Positions 1 to 7,761 of a DNA stretch of 10,289 nt are shown here, one piece after another. The stretch covers positions 1-10,289 of the forward strand of contig QUTJ01031193.1 in assembly GCA_003573635.1 (NCBI GenBank), given 5' to 3'. Made by a program: the position numbers and the translations under genes. How positions within the stretch are numbered: the stretch's first letter is position 1; each line of letters opens with the position of its first letter. The notes below the pieces were generated by a model. That model did no database searches. It was not told where the DNA came from and saw only the letters and a list, made by a program, of their open reading frames with translations. The stretch comes from Goniomonas avonlea. Its lineage: Eukaryota > Cryptophyceae > Goniomonadida > Goniomonadaceae.

Positions 1-1474
1 AACCGAGAGATGCGGCCCTTGTTCTTAGCGGATGCACGACCAATGAAAGAAGAGTGGAAGATAAGACCATACTTCGGAGTGTTGCCCTTTGTCTTGAGCG
101 CGCTGTGGTGACACGTCATTGATCATAGCAGAGAGTGAGAGGCAGCAAAACGCACCGGAACAGTGCCTTCTCGGCACCGAGGATCTGCACAGTGGAGGCG
201 GGGTACTTGGCAAGGTTGGTCAGAGATCCCGCGTGTGAAATGAGACTGGAAAGGTAGTCAGGTCAACGGCCAGTGCGTGGGTCGTGGGGGACACACCGAG
301 CACCGACCAAGTCGCCGATGAGCGCCGACAGGTTGGGTGCCACAGCTTGCATGCGGTCCGTCAAGTACTGGCCCAACTCGGCCCTGTAGTCGGAGAGCTT
401 CACGACACGGTCTGCGAACATGGCAATGTTGGCGTTGTCCACATCTGAAATCTCGTAACCTGCGTGAGCATGTGAGTCCGATGGATCCACACGAGCAACG
501 ACGGACGGACCCATAGAGTGCTTGGCAGCCTCGACAATGGTCTCAGCAAGATCGTGGTCGTCAGTAATTGCCTCCAAGGCATCAATAGAGTCGCTGGTGA
601 GGTCCTCCTTACGGCCGATCGCCAAAACAAGCTTGGCGTACGTGCCGTTTGCTGTGACGGACTTGACCAGCTCGGGGAAATGCCAGCCATACCATTCCCT
701 GCAAAAAGGTCAATGGGCACTCGTGTGAGCAGTACTCGGAAACTCACTTGAGCCGCATGGAGAAGGTGTTAAGATCCTTGTCCAGTTGATCAAGCAGGCA
801 GATACTCTGGATGATCTGTGGTCGTCGCGTGAGCTGAGGTACAAAATCATTCAGGCCGTACCATGTTGTCTGCCCTGTGCACATTGAACTTCACTTTGGA
901 TCGGGAATAGCTGTGCGCAAGACCAAGCTGGGCCTTCTCCAAGTCACCTTCCTTGAGGTCCTTGATGAATTTGTCGAAGTGCAGGCGAATGCCACGCAAG
1001 AGCTCGTGAACCTGCTCATTTGCTTTGCAGGAGACACCCTCCAGAACCTCCTGGACGGAGTTACCAAGCTTTGAGTCAGACACGCCAAGCTTGAACTTGG
1101 ACTTCTTCCCGGGCTTCGCCTTTGGCAGATTGGCCTCAAGGAAGTTCTTCAGATCGTCGTTAACGATGCCTGGCACAAGAGTCAAGGGGCAGCTCACAGT
1201 TGCAAACCAGAAAAGGACGCACCCTCAGACACGTCGTTGATCGCTTCCAGAGCATCCTCAGCGGATGTGAAAGGGCGGAAGGCCTTGAGCTTCACGGTTT
1301 TGCCAAAGCGTGACAAATCCTGGACTGAGGCCTGAGCCTGTTCAGTCATGGCACCGATTTCCTCAGATCCAATGTGCTCAAAGAGGGCATAGCCTGACGA
1401 GGACTCGAAGAGCAGATACAGCGACTGCGGGAAAGTGAGGACGCGAGATCGACGTACGCGAGCGAACGCACCAT
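1..1474 (-). CDS. NOP56: NOP56, box C/D snoRNP core protein (seven exons, 3' end outside window)
   Basis: Exons on the minus strand: 1472-1474, 1223-1424, 862-1169, 748-815, 297-698, 156-245 and 1-102 (continuing past base 1). They join in frame to 391 codons. NOP56 is a core protein of box C/D snoRNPs, which guide 2'-O-methylation and processing of rRNA in the nucleolus. Seen: an N-terminal NOP5NT-type region ([18 protein letters not shown], residues 3-20), a middle region with [15 protein letters not shown] and [21 protein letters not shown], and the Nop domain with [20 protein letters not shown] and [13 protein letters not shown]. Wording such as [12 protein letters not shown] and [19 protein letters not shown] fits NOP56 better than its paralogue NOP58. 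The end of the Nop domain and the usual lysine-rich tail lie beyond the window. All six introns (46-53 bp) are GT-AG. The start ATG is alone in the first coding exon. Upstream it faces the FYVE gene. Confidence 0.95.
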
Positions 1475-1657
1475 CGCAGGCTGTGAGTCTCGTGTTCTCC
1501 CTTGACGCGCCGCTGACGGAGTCAAATTGCACGATAATGGGGAAAAAGGCTCGTGCGATTCGGTGCGAAACTCAATCTCAATCTGCGGGCTCCGTATATA
1601 CACTTGAAAGCTTAATTAAAATCCTTCGCATTTTTTTCCGCCAAGCTTCAAACAACC
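1475..1657. promoter_or_regulatory. Divergent promoter region between NOP56 and the FYVE-protein gene
   Basis: These 183 bp separate two start codons pointing away from each other, so they must hold both 5' leaders and promoters. A TATATA at 1595-1600 lies 58 bp upstream of the plus-strand ATG and could serve as its TATA box; this is inference. A T-rich run at 1630-1637 sits just before the plus-strand ATG. No coding potential is seen here. Confidence 0.55.
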
Positions 1658-2700
1658 ATGCCACCGAGGGCGAAACCAAGACGCCCGACCGCCAAGTCCT
1701 TGGCCGCACTGGTCGCAATTGGGCCAATCGTTCTGTTGCTGTTGGCATGCCGTGATAAATTTGGTCCATCGTTGGCCATTATTGTGAACTCTCTCCGCCT
1801 TCGTGGAAACAAGTTATTGCTGCCGTTCTTGCATCGAGCTGTAAGCTCCGTTGAACGCCGTGTTCGGCGGGCAGACCCGCCCCGAATTCGTCCTGCTGAT
1901 ACTGACACTGATGAGACCTCGTCCGATGAGTCTGGTGTGGAGAGCGAAAAACCGGCCCTTGCCCAAACCCTTCCTGCCCTGCGAGCCCAACTCATCCGCA
2001 TCGAGTCTGAGCGACAAGCGCTAAGAACTGCCTTGCGTAAATCCCAGTTGAAACTTGAGGAAGTCGAAACTGGGAAATCAGCCGCTGACCTTCGAATCCT
2101 CCATCTTCAAGCAGAAAATGACGCTTTACGGGAAGCTGCAACGCGGAGCTCTCATGCTCATGGGACGAACCAGGTACTGCCCAAAGCACTGGTACAGCCC
2201 AAAGCACTGGAATATGGCAATCATGTGATTGACGACATGTTAACACCACCCTTTCAGAAACTGGAGGCACAAATCGAGTGTCTCAAGGAGCAGTTGCTCG
2301 ACTGCCAAAGAAGTACTCGAAGCAGGTATCCCAAACACAGAACGGCCTTGAACCAACTGTTTCGAGCAGAAGTAGCAGCTTCAGCGAAGTCACAACGCCT
2401 ACTGCGCTTTTCGGACATCTTGACAGTAACTGCGAGGTCTGACTTGGACAATTTCTTTCTTGCGATTCGACTGACGTTCGTAGACCCGGCAAGTGGAACA
2501 AGATCCTGAGTGCTCACAGGTGGGAGCAATGTCTTTGCATATGGTTTGAATGACAAGAGCAGTGTGGCGCGGTGTTTGGGCTGAAGCGGTGGCGGCACCG
2601 GTGTCGGCTTTGCGCTTCGGCGTGCTGTGATGCCTGCGCTCCGACAAAGCGTGTGTGTTCATCGTGCTTCGACTGGCAAGTAGTCATCGACTGTTCGTGA
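1658..2700 (+). CDS. Hydrophobic-anchor, coiled-coil protein with C-terminal FYVE zinc finger (three exons)
   Basis: Exons 1658-2425, 2484-2519 and 2563-2700 give 313 residues. The ATG has a CAACC context and an in-frame TAA at 1613-1615. Seen: a basic N-terminus, a hydrophobic segment at residues 14-31 (ALVAIGPIVLLLLAC), an acidic linker, then heptad-like coiled coil at about 104-168 and a shorter one near 197-220. Introns of 58 and 43 bp (GT-AG, each with a TGAC branch-like motif) join the end to eight cysteines at 266, 269, 282, 285, 290, 293, 300 and 303. The spacing is CxxC-x12-CxxC-x4-CxxC-x6-CxxC with RWRHRCRLC and KRVCSSC, the FYVE pattern. FYVE domains bind phosphatidylinositol 3-phosphate on endosomal membranes. 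The WxxD motif reads VEQD and the last loop is short, so binding may be weak or altered. Unspliced, the frame stops at 2509 and the FYVE is lost. No specific family is recognised. The TAG/TGAC signals and cysteine match make splicing likely. Confidence 0.78.
2173..2208 (+). repeat. 18-bp tandem duplication inside the coiled-coil gene
   Basis: Two 18-bp units (2173-2190 and 2191-2208) differ at one base. They keep the frame and encode VLPKAL followed by VQPKAL, between the two coiled-coil stretches. It looks like a recent in-frame slippage in a linker. Confidence 0.8.
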
Positions 2701-3105
2701 GGAAGACAGCAGAATTTTAAATTTCATGACAGGTCTGCTTCAGAATCCGCAAAGATTGTTTTTAAGTCGGAACTTGTGAAAGCGGAAGCAGCCAAGTCTC
2801 AAGGCAGCTCCCCCTTCGTGCATCCTCGGTAAGGCGCCTCGAAAAGCTCGCATGCCGTGGCCTTTTTGTCAAGTTTGACAATTCTTCGAATGACTGTGTT
2901 TAATGGTTCTCGTTCAGGCGCACGCCTCCATTACATCCTGATGCTGGAAGGCCACGCGCTGCTACGACAACGTGAAAAGGATTGTATGTAAAACTAAAAG
3001 TCCAAGGAGTACAATTTGTTACAAGCAAAATTTTGCAAGCCCGAATTGTTTGCGATCGGGAGATACGGTCTATCACCACCAAGTTGTGTCGCTCCGGCAT
3101 TGGCG
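2701..3105. other. Intergenic stretch between convergent FYVE-protein and DRC8 genes
   Basis: About 400 bp between the two stop codons, presumably both 3' UTRs. No AATAAA is seen next to either stop. A plus-strand open stretch at about 2737-2837 ends at a good donor (GTAAGG at 2830), with a possible acceptor near 2918, so an alternative longer 3' end of the FYVE gene cannot be excluded. No other gene is seen. Confidence 0.4.
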
Positions 3106-3773
3106 TTAGTCTCCGGCAAGCAATTCGGCGTAATCTTCATAGTAGATGTGCCCGGTCTCCACATCCACCGCCGTCGCAATCATCTGTCCCAAATATCAGA
3201 GGAACCAACAACAACAAAAAGTGTGTAAATATCGCACCTCGTCAAGCTCTTCCTGCGAAAACTTTTCCCCATGCTGTGACATGATGCGCTTGAACTCCTC
3301 GGGCTCCAAGTACCCCTTTTTATCCACATCCAACACCTGCACAGTGCTCGATAAGCATAGCATTATTGGTTTAGGTGGCGATCTGACTTGCCTTGAAAGC
3401 CGCGATGATTTTTTCCTCTGTGTCTCGCAGATGCTGCTGCAGTTCTTCGCCCAAGACACGAGTCATGAGGCTCTCGAACTTTTCATAGCGAATGAATCCA
3501 GTGGGCTCCTCCTCCTCAATCTTGAAAACAGTCAATACGTGGTGAATGAAAAATCACTTCACCTCGTGCAACCATTTCTGCAACTGTTTCTCGGAGGGGT
3601 TCACGCTCAGTGAGCGAATAATAGTTCCAACCTCACTGTGCTGAGTCAGACCAAAGACAAGGTACAAGAAGCAAACAATACCGGACATCGCATACCCCTT
3701 TGCACTCGCGGTCGAAAACATTAAAGGCGTCTCGAATTTTGGACTGCACTGTTCTTCTGTCTCGCAATGCCAT
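3106..3773 (-). CDS. DRC8: Dynein regulatory complex protein 8 / EFCAB2-like EF-hand protein (five exons)
   Basis: Exons 3682-3773, 3563-3635, 3392-3520, 3238-3336 and 3106-3183 give 156 residues, close to my recollection of about 160 for EFCAB2. DRC8 is a calmodulin-like subunit of the nexin-dynein regulatory complex, which links outer doublets of motile cilia and controls dynein. Seen in order: IRDAFNVFDRE (EF-hand 1), EVGTIIRSLSVNPSEKQLQ, the family-typical EIEEEEPTGFIRYEKFESLMTRVL (EF-hand 2, split by an intron), VLDVDKKGYLEPEEF then SQHGEKFSQEELDE (EF-hand 3), and ETGHIYYEDYAELL (EF-hand 4). Several calcium-ligand positions are replaced: loop position 5 is Lys in hands 1 and 3, and hand 2 lacks a normal loop. 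Most sites may therefore not bind calcium. The third intron is GC-AG. An upstream in-frame ATG at 3824 would add 17 residues; 3773 is preferred because the homology begins soon after it. Confidence 0.9.
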
Positions 3774-3875
3774 TTCCAAGTCCCAACAGACTTTCGTGGA
3801 GGTTGGGCATACGAGAAGCGTCACAAGCTCATACAGTTAGACATCTTTGCCTTGCACACGATAACCTAACAATCG
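3774..3875. promoter_or_regulatory. Divergent promoter region between DRC8 and the EF-P homologue
   Basis: Only 102 bp separate the two start codons, so both genes must be driven from here or from inside the neighbouring transcript. No clear TATA box is seen. An in-frame TAA at 3867-3869 closes the frame just before the EF-P ATG. Confidence 0.5.
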
Positions 3876-4537
3876 ATGCTGGCCCTCGTGGGTGCGCGCT
3901 TTGTCCGCCCAAGTGCAAGTGCCGCTCGCTCGGTTCCTTTGGTCTTGCGCTGCTGGGAGTCCATTGAGGCTAGTGCTGTTCGGAAGGGGGATGTGCTTGA
4001 GATGGACAAAAAGCGGTGGACGGTTCTGAAAGCTCAGGGTATCATGGTCAATCGGCTAGCTTTCGTCCAGACGGAAATGCGAGATCTCGAGACCGGAAAC
4101 AAACGGACTTTGAAAATGGGTGGTGGTATGAAAGTGGAGAAGCTTTTCGTTACCATCGAAGATTACCAGTTTCTGTACACGCAAGGAGACACTGCTGTTT
4201 TCCAGCACACGACCAGTTTCGAACCACTCGAGCTGCCGGTGGCAACCATCGGGCACATCCTGTCCTATCTTGAAGATGGGCAGGTTGTCCAAGTGCGTGT
4301 CACTTCTGAAGGGGAGGCTCTTTATGTTGAACCTCCCCGTACCGCGAATGTCGACGTAAGTGTGACTCCTTTCCGACCAAGGCTCAGATCAGAATGTGGC
4401 AGGTGGTGCGTTGCGATGGCAAGTCTGCAGAGCTGGCGAACGGCCGGATAATCGCTGTGCCCGGGTTTGTGAAGGATGGTGACAAGGTGGTTGTTAACGT
4501 GGCTGACGAGACATATCTCTCCAAAGTGGATCGCTGA
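3876..4537 (+). CDS. Organelle-type elongation factor P homologue (two exons)
   Basis: Exons 3876-4355 and 4403-4537 give 204 residues. EF-P binds the ribosome between P and E sites and relieves stalling at polyproline. Seen: about 32 leader residues rich in Arg, Ser and Ala with no acid before Glu28, typical of a mitochondrial presequence. Then an N-terminal KOW-like domain (KGDVLEMDKKRWTVLKAQ ... EMRDLETGNKRTLKMGGGMK), an OB domain (DYQFLYTQGDTAVF, FEPLELPVATIG, LSYLEDGQVVQV), and a C-terminal domain ending NGRIIAVPGFVKDGDKVVV, which fits the EF-P signature. The tip loop that carries the modifiable lysine in bacterial EF-P (PGKG) is missing: KAQGIMVNRLAF has no Lys there and is about two residues shorter. 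The C-terminal domain is also short. The 47-bp GT-AG intron has a second in-frame acceptor. A plastid location is the main alternative. Confidence 0.9.
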
Positions 4538-4614
4538 GGGCTCTCAGACAATACATGATTGTGATTGACCTGGCATTCTGCACCACCCTCATGCCAAAGG
4601 AAGCATTCAGTTTA
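4538..4614. other. 77-bp convergent gap with overlapping 3' ends
   Basis: The EF-P stop (4535-4537) and the DOMON-gene stop (4615-4617) face each other across 77 bp, so their 3' UTRs probably overlap on opposite strands. No clear plus-strand AATAAA is seen; AATACA at 4550-4555 is the nearest match. Confidence 0.6.
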
Positions 4615-4616
4615 TT
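4611..4616 (-). terminator. AATAAA polyadenylation signal overlapping the DOMON-gene stop codon
   Basis: On the minus strand the stop TAA (4617-4615) runs straight into TAAA, so AATAAA begins inside the stop codon. If it is used, cleavage about 10-30 nt downstream would leave a very short 3' UTR ending inside the EF-P 3' region. Confidence 0.6.
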
Positions 4617-7237
4617 AGATGTTGTACTTGCCCCGTGCTTGCCAAATTGCCATGACGCCGGTGTGCCCAACAGTGGAGTTGACACGTTTGATGCTCGTCA
4701 GATTGGTATCGAGAAACAGCACCGGGGGAGCTTGAAGTCCTTCCTCCGCAGAGCCCCACTGTCGGTTGGTGTGTTGAGACTCGCGGAATCTCTGATAGGC
4801 ATGAAGAGACGTACCTGGCACGGGGGGAGGTAGAGATATCCTGCTTCGTCGAAGGCGGAGTCGCCTTGTCCACCAACAGGAACCACACGGCACACGAGAA
4901 AACCAGTGTCCGCGTTGTACAGCTCAAGAGAGATGCAGGCTGGCGCATGACAGTGACCACCAGCCATGATGAGGCTAACACCACCAGCATTGACTCTGTC
5001 GACATCGGCACAGTAGTAGTCGGTGAATGGGTCGCAGTGGGGCTTGCCATACAAATTCATCATGTCACGAAGTTGGAACCGAGTTGTGAGAACATGCACG
5101 GCGTCTGCGGGAGGAGTGCCTGCTGGCGCCGCAGGCACATCGTACTGCCGAGCACAATGTCAAGACACAGCAGTAGAACCGTACGCATTCTGAGGCGTCC
5201 GCATGTGTGCAGAGAGGAGACAGTCACCTCAATGTGACCCCACTGCCACTCGAGGTGAATCAGCGGCGTGTGCACGGCCGGGTTGTACTCGGTGAAGTAG
5301 AAGCGCCACTTGAAGTACACGGTGTCCTCTTCCGCCGGAACCTCTTGGTCAGCGTCAAGGAGGATGGCTCCGTCGTGACAGCAAGCGATGCCGCCTCTGT
5401 GAACCAAGTGTCAGCTCCAGCCGTGCCCGGCTGCCGCAGCGCCTGCTCCGTCACTCACCTGTACTGATTAATGTCACATGTCGGGTTGTGCGTCTGCAGC
5501 AGGTCACTGTATGGTTCGCCCATGCAGCGAGGATCGAACGGAAGGCCGTCTATTGTCCCCGTGCCGCCACGGCACAAGCAGGTTGCCCCTCCGCGTGCCC
5601 CAACGCCGACGAGTGTGAGCGCGAACCCTGCCGCGTCCTTGTGCTTGTTCCCGTCGAACACCCCGGAGCCCCCCAGGGCGTTGATTAAGGAAACCTGCGT
5701 GCCAGCACCGCTCGCAGGGAAGTCAAACCGGTTGGCGTCTCCGCCCTTGAGTTTGCGAGTAACAACCACGGTGCGAAGCGACCCCTGCACGTCATTTTGG
5801 AGAACACTCAGTTCTGGAGTGAGGAGAGTCCCAGGTTCGTGGTCGCCCAACTTGCGCTCATGCACAGCGCTGGCTCCTGCTTTAGCTTCGACAACAATCG
5901 TCCACGGCAGGTCCGACATGGCTGTCGCTCGAAGTGAGCTCTACACTCCGTGCAAGTCCAAGTGAGGCACCTGAGGCGTTGAAGCCAACGGCAAACCAAA
6001 CATCAGAAGGTCCCTGCAGCGTGATGTTGACAGAGTCTGCGACAGCATCAATATCAAGGGTCACTCCCACGAGGGAGTTGAATTGGCCGTGTGTCTGAGT
6101 TGCACCCGGAGCCGAGCACTCAACCGTGGAATGGGCTGTGTTGAACACAGCCTCCACTTCCGATGCCGATTGGGAACGAAGGAAGCACCCAGCGGGTTCA
6201 GAAGTGTTTGATTCGGTGGTGTTGGCAAGCACGGTAACTTGCATGGCAGCTGCGGCAGCAAAGCATTCTGGAGGCGAAGCTGCCCGTGCTGTGACGTCGC
6301 AGTTGCCAGTGATGCGTGGTTCAAATCCTGCTGGAACCTTCTTCGTCCTGGTTGTGCAAGGGCATTCCAATAAACCGGAATACAGGGCACCTGGCGGTGC
6401 CTGCGACTCCTTTGGCAATGGGCCTCCTCGTTTTCCCGAACCATCAGGATTCTTGGTGTTGATCTGCATGGGACCGAACACGAACCTCTGAGGTGAAGCA
6501 ATGGGCTGAACCATGTTCCGGGGGAGCCCGTGGTAGCTCTAAATCGAGGTGAATAATATATTCACACTTGTATTGATTACCTGTCTCGCTTCATTGCCGT
6601 TGTGCTCGGAGAACGCCTGGACACCAGGGACAACCTCCTTTGTGTCGGACCCTTCCGGTTCCGTTCTCTGAAACTCGACTTGGAGACTGTGGCCAGACAT
6701 CACACCATGTGCTGGCGCTCGGTGAAGGGAAGCCCCGGTGAGCTCGACTCCAGAACCGTAGATAAAGGCGACGTAATGGTGATTGTATGACTGTGCGTAC
6801 GAGATTTCTCAAAACAAACAAAAAAGAGCAAAAAAATACCTCGTAGCACGGAACACTGGTTTCTGTGGTGCCATTTCTTCGGACAACGTTCACCTCGGTT
6901 CCAGTGACCGCAATGACCGAATTGTTAAAACGGCATGCTATCGCCTCAGGAAGATCCACTGGTGGCAGAGTACGCCAGACAACCTCTGAATACCGTGATG
7001 TAATCGCTGGAGAGTACACCTGTTCAAGAGCAGGGTGTGTCAGGCCCGGAGAAGAAGCAAGCACCAGGGGCACAACCACACCTCAAAGAACTCATTGCCC
7101 AAGAAGTCGCGTTCCTCATGTCCAGGCAGAGCATTCGCAATGGTGTATCGTAGTCCGTTCATGTTGTCTTTGGCCTCTCTTCCCAAACATCCACCCAGCA
7201 GTCCCACCAAAACAAGGGCACACACTTTGTTCAGCAT
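4615..7237 (-). CDS. Secreted DOMON-containing protein, Nod19-like C-terminal region (eight exons)
   Basis: Exons 7082-7237, 6840-7019, 6581-6790, 5971-6538, 5459-5921, 5228-5396, 4815-5144 and 4615-4758 join to 739 residues. All seven introns (42-83 bp) are GT-AG. Seen: a signal peptide (NKVCALVLVGLLGGCLG), SYNHHY at 113-118, GPMQINTKNPDG near 204, a Cys pair in LLECPCTTR, a DOMON-like beta domain from about 336 (DVWFAVGFNAS, then ERKLGDHEPGTLL), GGIACCHDG at 527, HLEWQWGHIEYDVP near 574, GGHCHAPACISLELYN near 644, and LPPCQWG near 688. DOMON domains bind haem or sugars in known families. The C-terminal part recalls the stress-induced Nod19 family, and the HxH in GGHCHAP is a possible copper site by analogy with copper monooxygenases; that is inference. 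Several Asn-X-Ser/Thr sites and many cysteines fit secretion. Function unknown. Confidence 0.85.
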
Positions 7238-7323
7238 TGGGTTTTATGATTTTCACCGAGCCCTGGTCCATTATCCGGAACATCCCAATCCAATGCAATC
7301 TGACCAAGCAATTTTCTAGCTAG
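7238..7323 (-). promoter_or_regulatory. Short upstream region of the DOMON gene
   Basis: Only 86 bp lie between the DOMON-gene ATG and the edge of the MITE-like element, so the promoter or 5' UTR must lie here or inside the element. No TATA box is evident. Confidence 0.35.
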
Positions 7324-7343
7324 CTAGTGCCTACTGCATACAC

Positions 7344-7380
7344 CTGGTAAATTTACCAGCGTCTGGTAATTTTTTACCAG
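7344..7380. repeat. Left subterminal hairpin pair of the MITE-like element
   Basis: Two inverted repeats lie side by side: CTGGTAAATTTACCAG at 7344-7359 is a perfect 16-bp palindrome, and CTGGTAA/TTACCAG arms at 7363-7369 and 7374-7380 flank a 4-nt T loop. Repeated subterminal motifs like these are often transposase binding sites. Confidence 0.85.
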
Positions 7381-7610
7381 CTCGCCCAAATGGCCCCATT
7401 TGTGTGGCCGCAGGGCTGCCAGAGTCGCAATTGACATGGGATTTTGGATGTAACTGGCTCTGGTTGCTCGCACAGATGCATTCTTTCAGTGGGCCAACTT
7501 GTGGCTTTGTATCTGACATGGGTGGCCGACGGCGGTAGCCGGTCGTTGCGCAGCTTTAGGGCCACAAACCATGGCAAAACTTGCCTCTTGAACTTGGCGA
7601 AGCGGCGCCG

Positions 7611-7640
7611 TTTTATATATAAATATTTAAAATATATTTT
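7611..7640. repeat. 30-bp A/T-only tract inside the MITE-like element
   Basis: Positions 7611-7640 contain no G or C and include TATATA and AAATATTT. It follows directly after the GC-rich run GCGGCGCCG, a sharp change in composition. It would melt easily. Confidence 0.8.
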
Positions 7641-7699
7641 GTATTCTTCCACACCGTTCATCTCATGTATCAATCTTATCACAGCAAGTACCTAGCTGA

Positions 7700-7743
7700 T
7701 TTACCAGCGCCGGCTGGTAAATTCAAGTTTACCAGCCTGGTAA
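7700..7743. repeat. Right subterminal hairpin pair of the MITE-like element
   Basis: TTTACCAGC (7700-7708) pairs with GCTGGTAAA (7713-7721) around a 4-nt loop, and TTACCAG (7729-7735) pairs with CTGGTAA (7737-7743) around one base. They mirror the left pair and bring the heptamer count to eight. Confidence 0.85.
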
Positions 7744-7761
7744 TTAGCAAGTAGGCACTAG

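Larger units (their letters stand above)
7324..7761. mobile_element. MITE-like non-autonomous element with 12-bp terminal inverted repeats
   Basis: Perfect 12-bp inverted ends: CTAGTGCCTACT at 7324-7335 and its complement at 7750-7761. If CTAG is a 4-bp target duplication, the repeats shorten to TGCCTACT; because CTAG is palindromic this cannot be decided here. Just inside each end are two hairpins made from the heptamer TTACCAG (eight copies in all). A near-copy of the right end (AGCAAGTA) recurs at 7683-7690. The core holds a hairpin at 7387-7402 and a 30-bp all-A/T tract at 7611-7640. No open frame looks like a transposase, so movement would need a partner element. Superfamily not recognised. 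Confidence 0.7.

Noticed and set aside
103-1222. snoRNAs hosted in NOP56 introns, as in some animals
   Set aside because: Introns are only 46-53 bp, too short for a box C/D snoRNA, and no C or D boxes stand out.
2399-2662. Minus-strand 87-codon frame
   Set aside because: It is antisense to the FYVE exons and has no features of its own.
7040-7319. Plus-strand frames across the start of the DOMON gene
   Set aside because: They are antisense to the signal-peptide exon and first intron of a well-supported gene.
7324-7761. CRISPR array, suggested by repeated TTACCAG motifs
   Set aside because: The motifs are paired as hairpins at the ends with no regular repeat-spacer layout, and the DNA is eukaryotic.
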